8,330 bases of DNA from Helicobacteraceae bacterium (GTDB lineage: Bacteria > Campylobacterota > Campylobacteria > Campylobacterales > Sulfurimonadaceae). Positions within the stretch are counted from its first letter, which is position 1; every line of letters starts with the position of its first letter. The position numbers were made by a program, and so were the translations under genes. Shown here piece after piece: positions 6,603 to 8,330 of this stretch. The stretch is taken from assembly GCA_027081565.1 (NCBI GenBank), contig JALWKG010000010.1, positions 1-8,330 of the forward strand, read 5' to 3'. The notes below the pieces were generated by a model. It worked only from the letters and a program-made list of their open reading frames with translations, ran no database searches and was not told where the DNA came from.

Positions 6603-7204
6603 GGATGAATAAAGTTATTGGTTTAGTTGTCATTCTTACTTCATCTGCATTAAATGCTAATGAGTTTTTCTTGGATTTTTCACAAGGAATATCAACAGGT
6701 ACAGTTAAGTTACAGTCAGTTAATTATGTTGATCCAGCATTACCTGTAAGCAATAGTTATGAAATCACTACTTCAGTGTTTGAAGCTAAGTTAGGATATT
6801 CATTTTACACAAAAAAAGATCTTTTCCTTGAACCATCTATAAGTGCTGGCTATTTAAGCAATAGGGGAGACTCTTTTAGGATATCCCCTCTTTATTCACT
6901 GGAGCTTCCACTAATGTATAGAGCGAGTTATGTAAAGTACGGGTTGTTAGCTAAATATAACTATTACCCAAATATTACAACAGATTCTTCATATGGTTCG
7001 GTAGTTTTTAAAAATAAAGATTCATTCTCATTAGGAGCAAAAATTATCTTGAATGGTGGAAAAACAATAGATTATTTTTTAAAATATGAATATACTTTAA
7101 AGGCAAATTATAAAGAGAGCTTTGTGAAAACTAATTCAGTAAATAACATAAAACTAGATATGAATGGCGGATATATAAGTGTTGGAATAAGGTTTAAGTT
7201 TTGA
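6599..7204 (+). CDS. Small outer-membrane beta-barrel protein
   Basis: The product has 201 residues. Residues 1-20 are a cleavable signal peptide (MRMNK, then VIGLVVILTSSALNA) with cleavage predicted after A20. The mature 181 residues show alternating polar and aromatic or hydrophobic strands: VFEAKLGYSFY, LFLEPSISAGYL, YVKYGLLAKYNYY, FSLGAKIIL, YFLKYEYTLKANY and GYISVGIRFKF. The protein ends in Phe, as the last barrel strand recognised by the Bam machinery usually does. The size fits an eight-stranded OmpX/OmpW-like barrel, but I do not recognise a named family. It overlaps the lipoprotein gene by four bases (ATGA). It is strongly A+T-rich: bases 7081-7140 hold 14 G/C of 60, against 30 of 60 in the pta stretch 4801-4860. 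That suggests different ancestry. An alternative ATG at 6605 is less likely because it would lose the overlap. Confidence 0.82.
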   Translation: MRMNKVIGLVVILTSSALNANEFFLDFSQGISTGTVKLQSVNYVDPALPVSNSYEITTSVFEAKLGYSFYTKKDLFLEPSISAGYLSNRGDSFRISPLYSLELPLMYRASYVKYGLLAKYNYYPNITTDSSYGSVVFKNKDSFSLGAKIILNGGKTIDYFLKYEYTLKANYKESFVKTNSVNNIKLDMNGGYISVGIRFKF

Positions 7205-7229
7205 GACAAGCAGGTATGAAAAGTAAGGT

Positions 7230-7310
7230 ACGAAAAAGACAGTTCTTTTCCTTTTATTATTATCAGGTGTAGCCGCCTGTGCTATAAATGATTGTAAAAT
7301 AGATGTCTAA
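7230..7310 (+). pseudogene. Mini-lipoprotein frame with ACG in place of a start codon
   Basis: After the barrel gene, a 25-codon frame reads TKKTVLFLLLLSGVAAC then AINDCKIDV and stops with TAA at 7308-7310. It is a textbook lipoprotein signal: two Lys, a Leu-rich core, then the lipobox GVAAC. The first codon is ACG at 7230, one base from ATG, and an in-frame TAA lies at 7224-7226, so no standard start exists in this frame. An ATG at 7216 in the neighbouring frame would enter this frame through a one-base shift at the A-run 7233-7237, giving MKSKVRK before the same signal. Neither start has a good ribosome site. It is either a decayed remnant of a larger lipoprotein gene or a very small lipoprotein with unusual initiation. 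The signal-peptide pattern is clear; whether it is expressed is not. Confidence 0.42.
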
Positions 7311-7379
7311 TTTATAAAGTAAGTACGAAGTAACTCCAAAGCAAACTCAAAACTAACCAAAATCTAACCCATTTTTCAC

Positions 7380-7385
7380 TATAAT
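7380..7385 (+). promoter_or_regulatory. -10 box of the ABC-F gene
   Basis: A perfect TATAAT preceded by a T-rich run (ATTTTTCAC) lies 47 bases before the ATG at 7433, predicting a 5' leader of about 40 bases. There is no recognisable -35 box. The rest of 7311-7432 holds no gene; it has a C-spaced A-rich stretch with CTAACC twice (7353-7358 and 7364-7369). Confidence 0.6.
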
Positions 7386-7432
7386 CGCGAAAATATTAAG
7401 AGCCCTTTAGTGGTGCTACAAGAGAGAAAATT

Positions 7433-8330
7433 ATGGTTAGAACACAGAACTTGACAATGCGTTTTGGTAATCGCATCCTTTTTGAAGACATTAACATTAA
7501 ACTTGACCAACACAAACGTTATGGTCTTATTGGTGCCAATGGTGCGGGTAAAACAACATTTTTGAAGATCTTAAGTGGTGAGATCAATGAGTATGAGGGT
7601 GATGTTATCATCGGTAGTGGACTTAAAGTAGGCGTTTTGGGTCAAAACCAGTTTGCTTTTGAAGACTTTACGATCATGGATGCAGTACTTTATGGTAACA
7701 AACGTCTTTTTGATGCAGTCAAAGAGAAAGAAGAGCTTTATGCAACGGGCGACTTTGAAGATGACAAAGTAAACGAGCGTTTGGGTGAGTTAGAGATGAT
7801 CTCTGTGGAAGAAGACCCTACTTATGAGTATGAGACACAGATCGGTAAGATCCTGGGTAACGTGGGGATTCCTGCAGACCAACATCATAACACCATGTCT
7901 TCACTGAAAAACTCTGACAAGTTCAAGGTACTTTTGGCACAGGTTCTCTTCCCGAAACCAGACGTACTCTTCCTTGATGAGCCTACCAACAACATGGACA
8001 TCGAGACCATTGGTTGGTTAGAAAATGAACTTCAACGTCACGAAGGTACAATGGTAGTCATCTCTCACGACAGACACTTCTTGAACTCTGTAGTAACCAA
8101 CATCTTAGATGTTGACTATCAGAAGATCCGTGAGTTCTCTGGAAACTATGATGAGTGGTACATCGCTTCAACCGTTATGGCAAAGCAATTGGAAGTAGAC
8201 AATGCTAAAAAGCAAAAAGAGAAAGCAGACCTGGAAGCTTTTGTCCGTCGTTTCTCTGCAAATGCATCTAAAGCAAAACAGGCAACCTCTCGTCAAAAAC
8301 AACTTGACAAACTCAACATCGAAGATATTA
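7433..8330 (+). CDS. ABC-F family ATPase, YbiT type (N-terminal 299 codons)
   Basis: The frame is open from ATG 7433 to the right edge. It has no transmembrane segment, as expected for ABC-F proteins, which bind the ribosomal E site and act in translation. The first ATPase domain has Walker A GANGAGKT (34-41), a Q-loop (LGQNQFAFEDF, 69-79), Walker B VLFLDEPTNN (178-187) with catalytic E183, and H-loop SHDRHF (211-216). The LSGGQ signature is replaced by a divergent SSLKNSDKFKVLLAQ (156-170), a feature shared with Escherichia coli YbiT as I recall it. Residues 236-299 (SGNYDEWY, then the NAKK to FSANASKAKQATSRQKQLDKL stretch) are the start of the inter-domain linker that reaches toward P-site tRNA, also YbiT-like. 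The second ATPase domain lies beyond the window. The ribosome site is weak (AGAGAG, 7421-7426). The ABC-F assignment is secure and the YbiT subfamily likely. Confidence 0.94.
   Translation, partial: MVRTQNLTMRFGNRILFEDINIKLDQHKRYGLIGANGAGKTTFLKILSGEINEYEGDVIIGSGLKVGVLGQNQFAFEDFTIMDAVLYGNKRLFDAVKEKEELYATGDFEDDKVNERLGELEMISVEEDPTYEYETQIGKILGNVGIPADQHHNTMSSLKNSDKFKVLLAQVLFPKPDVLFLDEPTNNMDIETIGWLENELQRHEGTMVVISHDRHFLNSVVTNILDVDYQKIREFSGNYDEWYIASTVMAKQLEVDNAKKQKEKADLEAFVRRFSANASKAKQATSRQKQLDKLNIEDI

Noticed and set aside
1..8330. CRISPR arrays, tRNA/rRNA genes, transposases or insertion-sequence ends
   Set aside because: No regularly spaced repeats, cloverleaf-like segments or transposase-like frames were seen on either strand.

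Overview
The window looks like chromosomal DNA of a Campylobacterota (epsilonproteobacterial) chemolithotroph, most like Sulfurovum or Sulfurimonas. That placement rests on the protein flavour, promoters with a strong TATAAT -10 box but no clear -35 box, short or overlapping intergenic gaps, and moderate G+C. It is an impression from reading, not a database result.

Left part (1-1691): a minus-strand pair, a stand-alone receiver protein (579-944) followed with no gap by the start of a membrane-anchored protein that runs off the left edge (578 down to 1). Divergent from them is an OmpR-type response regulator (1011-1691). The 66-bp gap between the two regulators holds a perfect TATAAT on each strand. 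No histidine kinase is visible.

Middle (1807-5860), all on the minus strand: a small S4-domain RNA-binding protein of the YaaA/YbcJ type (2109-2312) overlaps by 4 bp a small exported protein of unknown function (1807-2112). A 267-bp gene-free stretch (2313-2579) holds a likely terminator and a perfect palindrome. It is followed by pta (3767-5860) and ackA (2580-3770). These overlap by four bases (GTGA), and together they interconvert acetyl-CoA and acetate with ATP formation or use.

Right part (5861-8330), plus strand: a lipoprotein (6057-6602) overlaps by 4 bp a small outer-membrane beta-barrel protein (6599-7204). These are followed by a broken or non-canonically started mini-lipoprotein (7230-7310). 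The barrel gene is much more A+T-rich than pta-ackA, and the lipoprotein tail does not match its own family-like linker, so this block may be acquired or recombined DNA. The window ends in the first 299 codons of a YbiT-type ABC-F translation ATPase with its own promoter.

Most of the window is ordinary housekeeping. The least explained parts are the 6057-7310 envelope cluster and the regulator/exopolysaccharide-like locus at the left edge. I found no CRISPR array, transposase, tRNA or rRNA gene.
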